Shown here in pieces: positions 1 through 10,266 of a DNA stretch of 64,000 bases. The position numbers and the translations under genes are program-made. The stretch lies in assembly GCF_013031405.1 (NCBI RefSeq), contig NZ_WPZY01000015.1, positions 51,347-115,346 on the forward strand, in the 5' to 3' direction. The notes beneath the pieces were generated by a model. That model ran no database searches, had not been told where the DNA came from, and worked only from the letters and a program-made list of their open reading frames with translations. How positions within the stretch are numbered: position 1 is the stretch's first letter; each line of letters begins with the position of its first letter. The DNA comes from Ruegeria sp. HKCCD8929. GTDB lineage: Bacteria > Pseudomonadota > Alphaproteobacteria > Rhodobacterales > Rhodobacteraceae.

Positions 1-318
1 CATGCCCCAGGGCGGCTCCCATGTCAGGTCCACATCCACGCTCTTGACGCCCGCCACCGGCTCGATCGCATCCACGATCCAGCCTGGCATGTCGCCGGCC
101 ACCGGACAGCCCGGCGCGGTCAGGGTCATGATCACCTTGACGTCGTTCTCGGTGCTGATGTCGATGGTGTAGATCAGGCCCAACTCATAGATATTGACCG
201 GAATCTCCGGATCATAGACCGAGCGGCAGGCATCCACCACCGCCTCATACAGCGGATGATCGACGGTTGAGGGCGCAATCAGCGGCGCGCCTTCGAACGG
301 TTCGGTGGCTTGGGTCAT
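1..318 (-). CDS. sufT: SufT-like DUF59 Fe-S assembly protein (partial)
   Basis: The minus-strand frame opens with ATG at 316-318 and runs off the left edge, giving the first 106 residues. The segments DPEIPVNIYELGLIY and TLTAPGCPV, the latter with the conserved cysteine, are characteristic of the DUF59/MIP18 family, whose bacterial member SufT helps mature iron-sulfur proteins in the cytosol. Family members are usually about 120 residues, so only a short tail should be missing. It often ends a suf operon in this order, but the neighbouring genes lie outside the window. An alternative is the related PaaD-type DUF59 protein; the N-terminal extension before the domain fits SufT better. Confidence 0.85.
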   Translation of the reverse strand, partial: MTQATEPFEGAPLIAPSTVDHPLYEAVVDACRSVYDPEIPVNIYELGLIYTIDISTENDVKVIMTLTAPGCPVAGDMPGWIVDAIEPVAGVKSVDVDLTWEPPWGM

Positions 319-487
319 CTGGGCCTCGGCATCGTTTCCTGAGTGATTATATAGGGAAAGGGGGAAGCAGCGTCCAGAGGCCGAAACGTCAGGTTCCCCA
401 AGTCTGAATGCGGCACATCCGCCGGAAATTTGGAAAAATCGCCTTACGTATGGTAAGTTACTATTATTGTTTTTGGAGATTTGAGTC

Positions 488-1420
488 ATGCGCCACTTTT
501 TTCATGCGCTGTTGCTGAGTGTAATGGCCTGTGCCGCCTATGCGGACGGGCTCAGTCTTGGTGGAATAACCGAGCATTGGGGGCTCGACGACGAGGACGA
601 GGATGGGGGCGGTCTTTCCAGCACGTTTTCCGGCTCCGGGTCGGGCTCTGGATGGGGCGGGTCATCGGGTATCATCGTTGCACCGACGACACCGGACCCG
701 CGGCCCGTTGCACGTCCCACACCCCCTGCCAGCACCGGCGCGATTTCCGACGCGCATTCGCTGACCCGGGGCGGTGCGATTGCCGAGGCCGCCGCCGCTG
801 ATGGTGTCGCCACCCGCATTTTTGCCGGGCCTGGGATGTTCCCGCCCGAACATTTCGCCGCCTACGCCATCGTCGCCTTCACCTCGCGCCCGCTGCCGCA
901 GGACCGCGAGCGGTTCCTCGAGATCTGCCGCGGCTATGTCGCGGCCATCCTGGCCTATTCCGAGGTCGAACAGCCGCTGGATCAGCAACTGGTCACGGTC
1001 TGGCCGGTCAATCAGGACTATGTCGGGATCGATGCGATGGCCCAGCCCGGCAGCGAAGGCTGCAACAAGGCGGTGGACGAATATGGGCTCGCCACCTCGC
1101 TCAGCGCGCTCCGGGATGCCTATCTGGCGCTGGACCCGGATGACATTGCCACACTCACGATCAAACGCGGGCCCTTCGTTCTGGCCTGGAGCCCGACCGA
1201 CCAGAAAGGCACCGAGGATGCGCTGATCCTGCGCATGGATCTCTCGGGCGTCGAGACCGCCACCCACGCGCGCGAGAAATTCGAAGCCTGGCGGGATGAG
1301 ATCGAGGCCAAACAGCACCTGTGGATTGACGGCTGGAAAGAGGATACGCTGGCCGACATGATCGGAAACTGGGCGGATCGCTGGGGAGGCGACATTCTCG
1401 CCCTGCTCAGACGGGACTGA
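488..1420 (+). CDS. secreted protein of unknown function
   Basis: The protein has 310 residues. A clear signal peptide occupies residues 1-20 (hydrophobic core after MRHFF, ending AYADG). An acidic stretch (DDEDEDGGG) follows, then a Gly/Ser low-complexity linker (GSGSGSGWGGSSG) and a Pro-rich segment. From about residue 95 to the end there is a globular region containing two cysteines (EICRGY and EGCNKA). I recognise no family. GGAG lies 10 bases before the ATG, supporting this start. A small membrane protein follows after 4 bases, so the two are probably cotranscribed. The layout of signal peptide, flexible linker and folded domain suggests a periplasmic or surface protein, which is inference only. 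Confidence 0.75.
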   Translation: MRHFFHALLLSVMACAAYADGLSLGGITEHWGLDDEDEDGGGLSSTFSGSGSGSGWGGSSGIIVAPTTPDPRPVARPTPPASTGAISDAHSLTRGGAIAEAAAADGVATRIFAGPGMFPPEHFAAYAIVAFTSRPLPQDRERFLEICRGYVAAILAYSEVEQPLDQQLVTVWPVNQDYVGIDAMAQPGSEGCNKAVDEYGLATSLSALRDAYLALDPDDIATLTIKRGPFVLAWSPTDQKGTEDALILRMDLSGVETATHAREKFEAWRDEIEAKQHLWIDGWKEDTLADMIGNWADRWGGDILALLRRD

Positions 1421-1424
1421 CACG

Positions 1425-1628
1425 ATGTGGTGGTTTTCCTACGGCGCCTGGGGTGCCTTCGGCCTGATTGCGGGTCTTGCTTTGGTGACCTGGGCGAAAC
1501 CTGACACCAATGCGGGCGTCGGTCTGCTGCTGGTCATCTGCCTCGCGGTCAGCCTGATCGTGCGCGGGTTGTGGTTCTGGATCACCGCGTCACCGGAAGA
1601 AGAAGGCGGGGAAGAGGGCGAAGGCTGA
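1425..1628 (+). CDS. small two-helix membrane protein
   Basis: This 67-residue protein has two hydrophobic helices, roughly residues 5-23 and 31-53, and an acidic C-terminus (EEEGGEEGEG). It starts 4 bases after the upstream secreted-protein gene stops and ends 10 bases before the methyltransferase ATG, so the three genes look like one transcript. No family is recognised. Its high hydrophobicity and tight spacing support a real gene more than any motif does. Confidence 0.6.
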   Translation: MWWFSYGAWGAFGLIAGLALVTWAKPDTNAGVGLLLVICLAVSLIVRGLWFWITASPEEEGGEEGEG

Positions 1629-1638
1629 CGCCGCCCGC

Positions 1639-2310
1639 ATGACCCGGTCAAACAAATGCACTCACGGAAAGGGCGCTTCGGGCGCTGACATATCGGGGCA
1701 GGTCCGCGCCGGTTATGAACGGGCGGCCCCGGACCTGATCGCGGCCTACGAAAAGGTACGGCCCGAACGGCTCTATGCGCCCGTTGCCGATCTGTTGCCC
1801 ACGGCACCGGTCCGGGCGCTGGATGTCGGCGCAGGCACCGGGCGCGATGCGGCGTGGCTGGCCAGGCAGGGGCACCGCGTAATAGCCGTCGAACCCGTGG
1901 CGGCCCTGCGCGCGGCGGGCCAAAGGCTTCATGCGGGTGCCGGGATCGTCTGGCATGACGACCACCTGCCGGGCCTGAGCCTGCTGCGAAACTCGGCTTA
2001 CGACCTGATACTGGTCAACGCGGTCTGGCAACATGTCGCGCCCGCGCAACGGCTTTTGGCGCTGGCCACCCTGTTTCGGCTCACAACACCCGGCGGGCAG
2101 GTGATCCTGTCACTCCGCCATGGTCCGGGTGCGCCGGACCGGCCCGCGATGCCGATCTCCACGCCCCGAACGGTGGCGCAGGCGAAAGAAGCGGGTTTCG
2201 AGGTGATAAGGAAAACCTCCGCCCCGTCGCTGCAACAGGCGAACCGGGACGGAGGTGTATCGTGGGATTGGCTGGCCTTGCGACGCGCCCCGACAAGTGT
2301 CAGTCGTTGA
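1639..2310 (+). CDS. class I SAM-dependent methyltransferase
   Basis: The protein has 223 residues with a Rossmann-type methyltransferase fold. Motif I, LDVGAGTGRDAAWLA (residues about 59-73), is the AdoMet-binding glycine loop, followed by the acidic motif II residue in VIAVEPV. It fits the Methyltransf_11/25 group of small cytosolic enzymes; the substrate cannot be read from the sequence. It is the third gene of the 488-2310 transcript. Its last 11 bases overlap the end of the convergent NfeD-like gene. Confidence 0.82.
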   Translation: MTRSNKCTHGKGASGADISGQVRAGYERAAPDLIAAYEKVRPERLYAPVADLLPTAPVRALDVGAGTGRDAAWLARQGHRVIAVEPVAALRAAGQRLHAGAGIVWHDDHLPGLSLLRNSAYDLILVNAVWQHVAPAQRLLALATLFRLTTPGGQVILSLRHGPGAPDRPAMPISTPRTVAQAKEAGFEVIRKTSAPSLQQANRDGGVSWDWLALRRAPTSVSR

Positions 2311-2581
2311 TGTCCTCCCGGAAGACCTTCACCTGACCTTTCGGCAGGGCGAAGTAGCGTCGCAGGATCAGCCAGGCCGCCAATGACAGCGCCGCAAAGA
2401 TCAGCAACAGCACCGGGAGTGAGACCGACAGCCCAGGCACCAACAACAGCAGCCCGGTGACCGCCGCCCCCAGCGCAAAGCCCAAAAAGACAAAGCCGGG
2501 CAGCAGCATCTCGGCAATGGCCATCACCAGCGCTCCGGCCAGCCAGACCCACCAGATTGTCCACAGCGGCTCGGTCATCAT
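2300..2581 (-). CDS. NfeD-like membrane protein
   Basis: This 93-residue protein has three to four hydrophobic segments between residues 8 and 72, then a short charged tail. The composition and the motif around AEMLLPGFVFLGFALGAAVTG fit the short NfeD-like family. It directly follows the SPFH gene with an ATGA overlap. NfeD and SPFH/band-7 proteins commonly form operon pairs that act together in membrane microdomains. The ATG at 2576-2578 is an equally possible start. The short NfeD family often lacks the soluble OB-fold domain, as here. Confidence 0.8.
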   Translation of the reverse strand: MMTEPLWTIWWVWLAGALVMAIAEMLLPGFVFLGFALGAAVTGLLLLVPGLSVSLPVLLLIFAALSLAAWLILRRYFALPKGQVKVFREDIND

Positions 2582-3468
2582 TTTGCTCCCTTCAGCATCT
2601 TAAAGGCATCGCCAAAGGCCTCAAGTGCGTTGGCGGGCAGCACGATGGTTTGTTTGCCGTCGCCATGTCCCAGCGCATTCAGCGCCTCGACCTGCTTCAG
2701 CGCCACCTGATACTGCGCCGCCTCGATGCCGTTGTCCTGAATGGCCTTGGCGACGACGCCGGTGGCATAGGCTTCGGCCTCGGCCTGAATGCGGCGCGCC
2801 TTGGCGGTCTGCTCGGCGGCATAAAGCTCGGCATCGGCCTGCAGCTCGACGGCGCGTTTCTGCCCCTCGGCCTCGGTCACCTGTGCACGGCGGGCACGTT
2901 CGGCGTTCAGCTGCTGCAGCATCGCATCGCGGGTGGCCTGATCCAGGTTCACGTCCAGAATCTCGGCCCGGGTCACTTCGATGCCCCAGTCATCCACAGC
3001 CGTTTCGACGCTTTCCTGAATGCGCTCGATCAACTGCGCGCGGTTCGACTGGACCTCATCCAGATCCATCTTGCCGATCTCGGCCCGCACGATCCCGGCC
3101 ACGGTGGTGGCAATCGCGCCGTCCACGTCGCGGATGCGGTAGACGGTCTTTTCCGGTTCCAGAATGCGGTAAAAGACCGAAGTGTCGATCTGCACCAGCA
3201 CGTTGTCCTTGGTGATCGCGTCCTGCGTCGCGTTGGGCAACTGACGCTCGAGGATCGAGATCTTGTGCCGTGCCACATCCAGAAACGGCACGATGAAGTT
3301 GATACCCGGTCCCAGCACCGAGTGCAGCCGTCCGAACCGCTCCACCACGTATTTCTCGGATTGCGGGACGATCTTGATGCCCTTGAGAATGACGACGATC
3401 AAAAACGCCGCAGCCAACAGATAAACGATATTCGATGTGATCAATCCAATGATCAGTTCTTCGGTCAT
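2578..3468 (-). CDS. SPFH/band 7 (stomatin-like) protein, QmcA type
   Basis: The protein has 296 residues, with an N-terminal membrane helix at about residues 7-28. The SPFH domain follows (about 30-190), with the typical IVPQSEKYVVERFGR and LGPGINFIVPFLD segments. An Ala/Glu-rich coiled coil covers about 190-245. This is the architecture of paraslipin/QmcA proteins, which oligomerise at the inner membrane and are thought to organise membrane protein quality control. It is cotranscribed with the NfeD-like gene. A direct repeat TTGTGTAC occurs at 3484-3491 and 3511-3518 in its upstream region; its meaning is unknown. Confidence 0.92.
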   Translation of the reverse strand: MTEELIIGLITSNIVYLLAAAFLIVVILKGIKIVPQSEKYVVERFGRLHSVLGPGINFIVPFLDVARHKISILERQLPNATQDAITKDNVLVQIDTSVFYRILEPEKTVYRIRDVDGAIATTVAGIVRAEIGKMDLDEVQSNRAQLIERIQESVETAVDDWGIEVTRAEILDVNLDQATRDAMLQQLNAERARRAQVTEAEGQKRAVELQADAELYAAEQTAKARRIQAEAEAYATGVVAKAIQDNGIEAAQYQVALKQVEALNALGHGDGKQTIVLPANALEAFGDAFKMLKGAK

Positions 3469-3759
3469 GCCTGCCCTCTATTATTGTGTACAGTGGTATA
3501 CATTTGGGAATTGTGTACCCATTCTTCAAGACAGGTATTGCGTGTGCGACCCGGCGCGCAAGCCTGTCCTGACGCCAAAAAGGGCGTAATTCCCGCGAAT
3601 CGGAGGGATAGACTGCAAAATCGCCGGAATTGAGGCGCGCGGGCCGGAAACAGGCCGTTTTCGGCGTCTGGAAGCGGTTTTCACATTTCGCCCGTTAGGG
3701 CCCACTATCCCGCTTCTGGTGCTTGGCTTTGCACCTCTGTTCGCGCTATCGGGGCCGGC

Positions 3760-4671
3760 ATGAAACTGATTATCGACACCGATCCCGGCATCGACGATGC
3801 CATGGCCATCGCCTACGCCGCCGCCGCGCCCGAGATTGACCTCATCGGGCTGACCACCATTTTCGGCAACACCCATGTGCACCAGTCCAGCCGCAACGCG
3901 CGCTACCTGCTGCATCGTTTGGGGCTCGACCTGCCCGTGGCCGAAGGCGCGCACCTGCCTTACGGGGCCGACACCTATCAGCCGTCGGATTTCGTGCACG
4001 GGCCCGAAGGGTTCGGCGATCTGACCGACATTCCGCAGATCGGCGCGAACCATGATCTCTCCGCCGCTGAATACCTGGCCGAGACCGCCCGCCAGCACAA
4101 AGGCGAATTGGTGGTCTGCGCCATCGGCCCGCTCACCAACATCGCCGACGCGATGCGGCTGGACCCGGAATTTGCGGGCAACCTCAAGCGGCTGGTGATC
4201 ATGGGCGGCGCGGTTTATTGCCCCGGCAACATTACCGCGCAGGCCGAGGCCAATATCTATCACGACGCGCTAGCCGCCGATGAGGTCTTTGCCACCCCGC
4301 CCGAGACGGTGCTGGTCGGGCTCGACGTGACGCTCAAGACGCTCTATGCGCCAGGCGATTTCGAGGCGCTGGCCAGTATCTCGCCCGATATGGGCGGCTT
4401 CCTGCGGCAAATCTCGCAATTCTACCTGAACTTCTACAAGCAGGCCGGGGGGCTCGACGGCTGCGGCCTGCACGATTCCACCGCCGTCATCGCCTGCACG
4501 CATGAACCGATGTTCGAGACCGTCGAAACCGGCATCCGCGTGGACCGTCACGGCGACGGCATGGGCGCCACCCGCCCCGATACCAGCCGCCCTCCGGTGC
4601 GCGTCTGCACCGGCGTCGACGGGGCAGGGGTGGTACGGCTCTTCACCGACCGGGTCACCACGCTGCGCTGA
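3760..4671 (+). CDS. nucleoside hydrolase (IunH/RihA-type)
   Basis: The protein has 303 residues. The N-terminal IDTDPGIDDAMAI motif (residues about 5-17) is the calcium-binding aspartate cluster that defines inosine-uridine nucleoside hydrolases. A second signature, VVCAIGPLTNIADAM, lies near residues 122-136, and the late DSTAVIACTHE segment supplies the conserved Asp. These enzymes split ribonucleosides into base and ribose in the cytosol for salvage. Preference for purine or pyrimidine nucleosides cannot be decided here. It stands alone upstream of tgt, with 72 bases between the genes. Confidence 0.93.
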   Translation: MKLIIDTDPGIDDAMAIAYAAAAPEIDLIGLTTIFGNTHVHQSSRNARYLLHRLGLDLPVAEGAHLPYGADTYQPSDFVHGPEGFGDLTDIPQIGANHDLSAAEYLAETARQHKGELVVCAIGPLTNIADAMRLDPEFAGNLKRLVIMGGAVYCPGNITAQAEANIYHDALAADEVFATPPETVLVGLDVTLKTLYAPGDFEALASISPDMGGFLRQISQFYLNFYKQAGGLDGCGLHDSTAVIACTHEPMFETVETGIRVDRHGDGMGATRPDTSRPPVRVCTGVDGAGVVRLFTDRVTTLR

Positions 4672-4743
4672 CGGGTTGCATCGGGCGGACCGATCGGGCA
4701 AAGCCTGCGCGGTCCACCGACCCCAATAGCTCTGAGCATTCCC

Positions 4744-5874
4744 ATGACCCAGCGTTTCTCATTCGATCTGCACGCCACCGACGGCAAGGCCCGCACCGGC
4801 GTGATCCACACGCCGCGCGGTGAGGTGCGCACGCCCGCTTTCATGCCGGTGGGCACGGCGGCGACGGTCAAGGCGATGATGCCGGAAAGCGTGCGCGCCA
4901 CCGGCGCCGATATCCTGCTGGGCAACACCTATCACCTGATGCTGCGCCCCACCGCCGAGCGTATCGACCGCTTAGGCGGTCTGCACAAGTTCATGAACTG
5001 GGACCGGCCCATCCTGACCGACTCGGGCGGGTTTCAGGTCATGTCGCTGGCGGGGCTGCGCAAGCTGACCGAGACGGGCGTGACCTTCAAATCCCATATC
5101 GACGGCTCGAAACACAAACTGACCCCGGAACGGTCGATGGAGATCCAGCGGCTCCTGGGCTCGGATATCGTGATGTGTTTCGACGAATGCCCGGCTCTGC
5201 CCGCCGACCGCGCTCGCATCGCCGAGAGCATGCGGCTGTCGATGCGATGGGCAGACCGCTCGCGCGCGGCCTTCGGTGACCGCCCCGGCCACGCTCTCTT
5301 TGGCATCATGCAGGGCGGGTTGGAGCGTGACCTGCGCGAGGAAAGCGCCGAGGCGCTGAAGCAGATCGGCTTCGAAGGCTATGCCGTGGGCGGTCTGGCC
5401 GTGGGTGAGGGGCAGGAGGCCATGTTTGGCTGCCTCGACTACGCCCCGGACTTCCTGCCCGAAGATAAGCCGCGTTACCTGATGGGCGTCGGCAAACCCG
5501 ACGATATCGTCGGCGCCGTGGCGCGCGGCATCGACATGATGGATTGCGTGCTGCCATCCCGCTCGGGCCGCACCGGGCAGGTGTTCACCCGCCATGGTGT
5601 GGTCAACATCAAGAACGCCCGCCACGCCGACGACCCGCGCCCGCTGGACGAGCACTGCTCCTGCCCGGCCTGTTCGAACTATTCCCGCGCCTATCTGCAT
5701 CATGTGTTCCGCGCCAATGAGATGATCTCGGGCATGCTGCTGACCTGGCACAACCTGCATTATTTTCAGGAGATCATGGGTGGCATGCGCGAGGCTATCG
5801 CCGCGGGCACGTTCGATGCCTGGCAAACGCAGTTCCACGATCAGCGCGCACAGGGCGATATCGAACCGCTGTAA
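4744..5874 (+). CDS. tgt: tRNA-guanine transglycosylase
   Basis: The 376-residue protein is full length for bacterial Tgt. It exchanges guanine-34 of GUN-anticodon tRNAs for preQ1, a step in queuosine synthesis. The active-site region [15 protein letters not shown] lies at residues about 98-112 and the nucleophile region [10 protein letters not shown] near 275. The zinc site [16 protein letters not shown] comes near residue 305. The later queuosine enzyme QueA is encoded at 60072, so two steps of the pathway are in this window but far apart. Confidence 0.97.
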   Translation: MTQRFSFDLHATDGKARTGVIHTPRGEVRTPAFMPVGTAATVKAMMPESVRATGADILLGNTYHLMLRPTAERIDRLGGLHKFMNWDRPILTDSGGFQVMSLAGLRKLTETGVTFKSHIDGSKHKLTPERSMEIQRLLGSDIVMCFDECPALPADRARIAESMRLSMRWADRSRAAFGDRPGHALFGIMQGGLERDLREESAEALKQIGFEGYAVGGLAVGEGQEAMFGCLDYAPDFLPEDKPRYLMGVGKPDDIVGAVARGIDMMDCVLPSRSGRTGQVFTRHGVVNIKNARHADDPRPLDEHCSCPACSNYSRAYLHHVFRANEMISGMLLTWHNLHYFQEIMGGMREAIAAGTFDAWQTQFHDQRAQGDIEPL

Positions 5875-6134
5875 CCGGTCCGGCGCGCCGCTCCCGCGCA
5901 GGGCGCGGATCGCCCCGCCCGCCGTCCCGTCCGCGCACCGGCCCAGAAAAGCGCGGAGACGTGGTTTTGACGCCTTGCGGTCGCTGCGCACTCGCGCCAT
6001 TGTGCGCTCCACGAATTCGCCGGTGCGGTTGAAATAGCCGGGTCCTTGCCCCACGTTGTTAACCCATGACCGGAGATGGCCGATGGTCGCCTAAATTGGG
6101 ACCGGTGCCGTCTTGCCAATGATAAGGATAGAGC

Positions 6135-8546
6135 ATGCAAGAGCCTCTGAATTCCTCATACCCCGTCCTGCCGCTGCGCGACATCGTGGTGTTCCCCCAC
6201 ATGATCGTGCCGCTGTTCGTGGGCCGCGAAAAGTCGGTCCGCGCGCTGGAAGAGGTGATGCAGGACGACAAGCAGATCCTGCTGTCCAGCCAGATCGACC
6301 CCGGCGTCGACGATCCCGGCACCGACGGCATCTATGACGCAGGTGTGCTGGCCAATGTGCTGCAACTGCTGAAACTGCCCGACGGCACCGTCAAGGTGCT
6401 GGTCGAGGGGCAGGCGCGCGTGCGCATCACCGAGTACCTCGAAAACGAGGAGTTTTTCGAGGCCCGCGCCGAATACCTGACCGAGATCCCGGGCGACGTG
6501 ACCACCACCCAGGCCCTGCAGCGCACCGTCGGCGACGAGTTCGAGCGCTATGCGAAGGTGCGCAAGAACATCCCCGAAGAAGCGCTGGCCGCCGTCGGTG
6601 AAACCACCGAACCCGCCAAGCTGGCCGATCTGGTCGCGGGGCATCTGGGCATCGAGGTGGAACAGAAACAGGATCTGCTGGAGACGCTTTCCGTCAGCGA
6701 GCGGCTGGAAAAGGTCTATGGCCTGATGCAGGGCGAAATGTCGGTCCTGCAGGTCGAGAAAAAGATCAAGACCCGCGTTAAATCCCAGATGGAGAAGACC
6801 CAGCGCGAATATTACCTGAATGAGCAGATGAAGGCCATTCAGCAGGAGCTGGGCGATGGCGAGGACGGCAAGAACGAAGTTGCCGAGCTGGAACAGAAGA
6901 TCGCCGAGACCAAGCTGTCGAAAGAGGCCCGTGAAAAGGCTGAGGGCGAGCTGAAGAAGCTGCGCAACATGTCACCGATGTCGGCCGAGGCCACGGTGGT
7001 GCGCAACTACCTCGACTGGATCCTGGCGCTGCCCTGGGGCACCAAATCCCGGGTCAAAAAGGATCTGGGCAAGGCGCAGGAAATCCTCGATGCCGATCAC
7101 TATGGCCTGGAAAAGGTCAAGGAGCGGATCGTCGAATATCTCGCCGTGCAGCAGCGTTCGAAAAAGCTGAAAGGCCCGATCCTCTGCCTTGTCGGCCCCC
7201 CGGGCGTGGGCAAGACCTCGCTGGGCAAATCGGTTGCGCGCGCGACGGGGCGCGAGTTCATCCGTATCTCGCTGGGTGGCGTGCGCGACGAATCCGAGAT
7301 CCGCGGCCACCGCCGCACCTATATCGGCTCGATGCCCGGCAAAATCATCCAGTCGCTGAAAAAGGCCAAGACCACGAACCCGCTGATCCTGCTCGACGAG
7401 ATCGACAAGATGGGGCAGGACTTCCGTGGCGATCCGGCCTCGGCCATGCTCGAAGTGCTGGATCCGGAACAGAACAACACGTTCATGGACCACTACTTGG
7501 AGGTCGAATACGACCTCTCGAACGTGATGTTCCTGACCACGTCGAACAGCTACAACATGCCCGGGCCGCTCTTGGATCGGATGGAGATCATTCCGCTGGC
7601 GGGCTACACCGAGGATGAAAAGCGCGAGATCGCCAAGCAGCACCTGATTTCGAAACAGGTCAAGAACCACGGGCTCAAGGCCAAGGAGTTCGAACTGACC
7701 GATGAGGCGCTGACCGAGATGATCCGCATCTATACCCGCGAGGCGGGGGTGCGGAACCTTGAACGCGAAATTGCCAAGGTGGCGCGGAAATCGCTGACCA
7801 AGATCATCAAGAAAGAGGCCGACAGCATCACCGTGACGCCCGACAACCTAGATGAGTTCCTGGGCGTGCCGAAATTCCGCTACGGTCTGGCCGAGCTTGA
7901 GGATCAGGTGGGCGTCGTCACCGGTCTGGCCTATACCTCGGTCGGGGGCGAGCTGCTCTCCATCGAGGCGTTGCGCCTGCCGGGCAAGGGCCGGATGAAG
8001 ACCACCGGCAAGCTGGGCGACGTGATGAAGGAATCGATCGAGGCGGCGTCGAGCTACGTCCGCTCGATCAGCCCGCAGCTCGGTATCAAGCCGCCGCAGT
8101 TCGACAAGCTGGACATCCATGTCCACGTGCCCGACGGCGCCACGCCCAAGGACGGCCCTAGCGCGGGTCTGGCCATGGTCACGGCCATCGTCTCGGTGCT
8201 GACCGGCATCCCGGTGCGCAAGGACATCGCCATGACCGGCGAGGTCACCCTGCGCGGCAATGCCAGCGCCATCGGCGGTCTCAAGGAAAAGCTGCTGGCG
8301 GCTCTGCGCGGCGGCGTCAAGACCGTGCTGATCCCGCAGGAAAACGAAAAGGACCTGCCCGAGATCCCCGACAACGTGAAAGAAGGGCTCGAGATCATCC
8401 CGGTGGCCCATGTCTCCGAAGTGCTGAAACACGCGCTTGTTGGTGAGCCCGAGCCCATCGAATGGGATGAGGCCGCCGAAGAGGCCGCCGCCGCAGCCGC
8501 AGCCAAAACCGCAGGCGACAGCGGCGCGTCCGCGACAGCGCACTGA
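6135..8546 (+). CDS. lon: Lon ATP-dependent protease
   Basis: The 803-residue protein has the Lon layout. An N-terminal substrate-binding domain covers about 10-200 and a coiled-coil region about 200-300. The AAA+ module carries Walker [10 protein letters not shown] near residue 355 and Walker B LLDEIDK near 420. The C-terminal serine protease domain has the catalytic Ser in DGPSAGLAM near 677 and the partner Lys in [11 protein letters not shown] near 720. Lon degrades misfolded and regulatory proteins in the cytosol. The extreme C-terminus has an Ala-rich tail. A hairpin with a T-run follows the stop. Confidence 0.98.
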   Translation: MQEPLNSSYPVLPLRDIVVFPHMIVPLFVGREKSVRALEEVMQDDKQILLSSQIDPGVDDPGTDGIYDAGVLANVLQLLKLPDGTVKVLVEGQARVRITEYLENEEFFEARAEYLTEIPGDVTTTQALQRTVGDEFERYAKVRKNIPEEALAAVGETTEPAKLADLVAGHLGIEVEQKQDLLETLSVSERLEKVYGLMQGEMSVLQVEKKIKTRVKSQMEKTQREYYLNEQMKAIQQELGDGEDGKNEVAELEQKIAETKLSKEAREKAEGELKKLRNMSPMSAEATVVRNYLDWILALPWGTKSRVKKDLGKAQEILDADHYGLEKVKERIVEYLAVQQRSKKLKGPILCLVGPPGVGKTSLGKSVARATGREFIRISLGGVRDESEIRGHRRTYIGSMPGKIIQSLKKAKTTNPLILLDEIDKMGQDFRGDPASAMLEVLDPEQNNTFMDHYLEVEYDLSNVMFLTTSNSYNMPGPLLDRMEIIPLAGYTEDEKREIAKQHLISKQVKNHGLKAKEFELTDEALTEMIRIYTREAGVRNLEREIAKVARKSLTKIIKKEADSITVTPDNLDEFLGVPKFRYGLAELEDQVGVVTGLAYTSVGGELLSIEALRLPGKGRMKTTGKLGDVMKESIEAASSYVRSISPQLGIKPPQFDKLDIHVHVPDGATPKDGPSAGLAMVTAIVSVLTGIPVRKDIAMTGEVTLRGNASAIGGLKEKLLAALRGGVKTVLIPQENEKDLPEIPDNVKEGLEIIPVAHVSEVLKHALVGEPEPIEWDEAAEEAAAAAAAKTAGDSGASATAH

Positions 8547-8564
8547 TCATCGGTAATCGAACAG

Positions 8565-8593
8565 AATGGCGGGTCCAGGGACCCACCATTTTT
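8565..8593 (+). terminator. rho-independent terminator after lon
   Basis: A stem (AATGG, one mismatch, GGGT paired with ACCC and CCATT) is followed directly by a T-run, 18 bases after the lon stop. The remainder of the gap to 8849 holds no gene I can support; it has only a weak 6-base inverted repeat (CGCTAG at 8782-8787, CTAGCG at 8801-8806). Confidence 0.7.
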
Positions 8594-8849
8594 CGTTTGT
8601 GAGGGAATGTTGCGAACCTTTGTTTCGGCCAAAGCTCTAAGTCAGGGAAGTTGTCATGGCGCCTTGCAGTTTCCGGCCAAGCGACCCTTAAATCCGGCTC
8701 GTTGTCGGCTGTGTATTACTGGTTTTTTGCACAAGTCTCAGAAGTTTGGTTTCCTACAGAATGAAACGGCTGGTTGATTGTCGCTAGAACGCAGGGTTTC
8801 CTAGCGGTAAGCTCTCTACGCAGAACTTGTTTAGAGGAGCGCAATCGAA

Positions 8850-9947
8850 TTGAACCAAGATATTGCCGCACGCGAACGGCTGGAGAATCTGGCCCATCTT
8901 TCCGAACTTGTTGAAAGGCGCTCTTCGTCAAGCCGGGAATTCCGCCGAGCTGTTGGCACACTATTTGAAGATTTGAAGTATGTTGACGAAGCGCTTCGTC
9001 GCGACCCTCTAACATGGCGCTTGAATCGGGCTTTTCATGCCGTCCATGCGCCCAGCCTAATAGCGGTAATCTCGATGCTCGACGACATCGAGCGTATGAC
9101 GTCAGTCACGGAAGACGAGACCCATCAGATATATTCATCTATCAACCAAGCCGCGTTACTGGCCAAGGATGCCAGACGGCGTATCGAGCAGGCGAATTTG
9201 ACTGAGGTTAAGGTCGAGCTTGAAGTACTCGCCGAATACGCACCGCCACCGGCAAAGCGTTTTCAGAAGGCTTCAAAGCTGACCCTTGCATTCGACAGCA
9301 TTGCTTCGGTGTCGGAAAGCGCGTGGGGCGGAGCCAAATCAAGCGCCTCATCCGTTCCCGGCCTAATTGGCAGCCTTCAAGATGGTGTTTCCGACACCGT
9401 TTCTCGTGCCGCTTCGGTCCCGCTGTTGGCCGAGAATCTCCGAAAGACTCTATCGGGAGCCCTCTCAGACAACGTTTCAAAGCCTATCTCGATGCGCCTA
9501 AAAGCCGGTGGTCGCGCGCTAGAAAACGGCGTTGGAACAGGTGTGGGTTTTGGCGTAATTGTCGGAGTTTTGTGCCCACCATTATTGCCTTTGACCGCCG
9601 GTGGTGCGGTTCTTGCGGCTATGCGCACCTGGCGAAAGGAAATGGACAAGGCCAGCACGCTCAATGAGATAGAACGGCAGCAACGTATCGCCGAACTGAA
9701 GGCAGAAAGATCTGCCGCTCTTAAGCGCCTCACTCATGGGGCTGCCGCTCTACAGATGGAAACCGAAGACCTGAGCATGACACTGGACGTCGAAACCGGC
9801 CAAGCCGACGCGGTTATACTCAATGGCGATTATTCTGGCCGCAACTGGTCGAACCTGACTGCGACTGAAAAAGCGGAAGCTGGGCTTACCCTTGTGGAGG
9901 GTACAAACAACCTTCTCAGAATTCTAGAAATGGCAACCGGTGAATGA
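8850..9947 (+). CDS. membrane-associated protein of unknown function
   Basis: The start is TTG, chosen because GAGGAG sits 10 bases upstream (8834-8839) and no in-frame ATG lies near. The 365-residue protein has a charged helical N-terminal half and a Gly/Val/Pro hydrophobic stretch near residues 230-255 (GVGFGVIVGVLCPPLLPLTAGG) that may enter the membrane. A coiled-coil-like charged segment comes after it, near 260-295. No family is recognised. Base composition is visibly less GC-rich than lon or tgt. With a tRNA gene close downstream, this looks like acquired DNA. It stands alone, with no partner gene. Confidence 0.7.
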   Translation: MNQDIAARERLENLAHLSELVERRSSSSREFRRAVGTLFEDLKYVDEALRRDPLTWRLNRAFHAVHAPSLIAVISMLDDIERMTSVTEDETHQIYSSINQAALLAKDARRRIEQANLTEVKVELEVLAEYAPPPAKRFQKASKLTLAFDSIASVSESAWGGAKSSASSVPGLIGSLQDGVSDTVSRAASVPLLAENLRKTLSGALSDNVSKPISMRLKAGGRALENGVGTGVGFGVIVGVLCPPLLPLTAGGAVLAAMRTWRKEMDKASTLNEIERQQRIAELKAERSAALKRLTHGAAALQMETEDLSMTLDVETGQADAVILNGDYSGRNWSNLTATEKAEAGLTLVEGTNNLLRILEMATGE

Positions 9948-10266
9948 CGGCAGATTTCAGTTATGGAAATATGATCCGGTACAAAAGTCCGGCTCTATGA
10001 GGCGGTCGACTGCATCATTAATTCGCCGACGGCAGTACAGTTTCAGTTTAATATCCAATGCCGGTGCCCAGTAATAAGGGCATTACATCAAACATTGGGT
10101 CAGATACGCGCGGCGCAGGTAAAAGCTGACTGACATTTCATGTTTGCGTCCCGATTCAAGAACGACCGCTGGTCAGGCCTGCTGGCCGACAATCCGGGGC
10201 AGACTTTTTCGACATCTCAATGACGCGTGCCGCCAGAGCCCGGGCCGATTCAACTGCGGAAAAAAA
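9948..10266. other. intergenic stretch, no gene seen
   Basis: This stretch of 319 bases lies between the orphan gene and tRNA-Val. Composition is AT-richer than the core genome. I find no convincing reading frame, no copy of the tRNA-Val 3-prime end that would mark an integration site, and no clear terminator. Confidence 0.5.

Noticed and set aside
4972..6054. Long open frame antisense to tgt
   Set aside because: High-GC codon use in tgt leaves the opposite frame open; no ribosome site and no recognisable protein.
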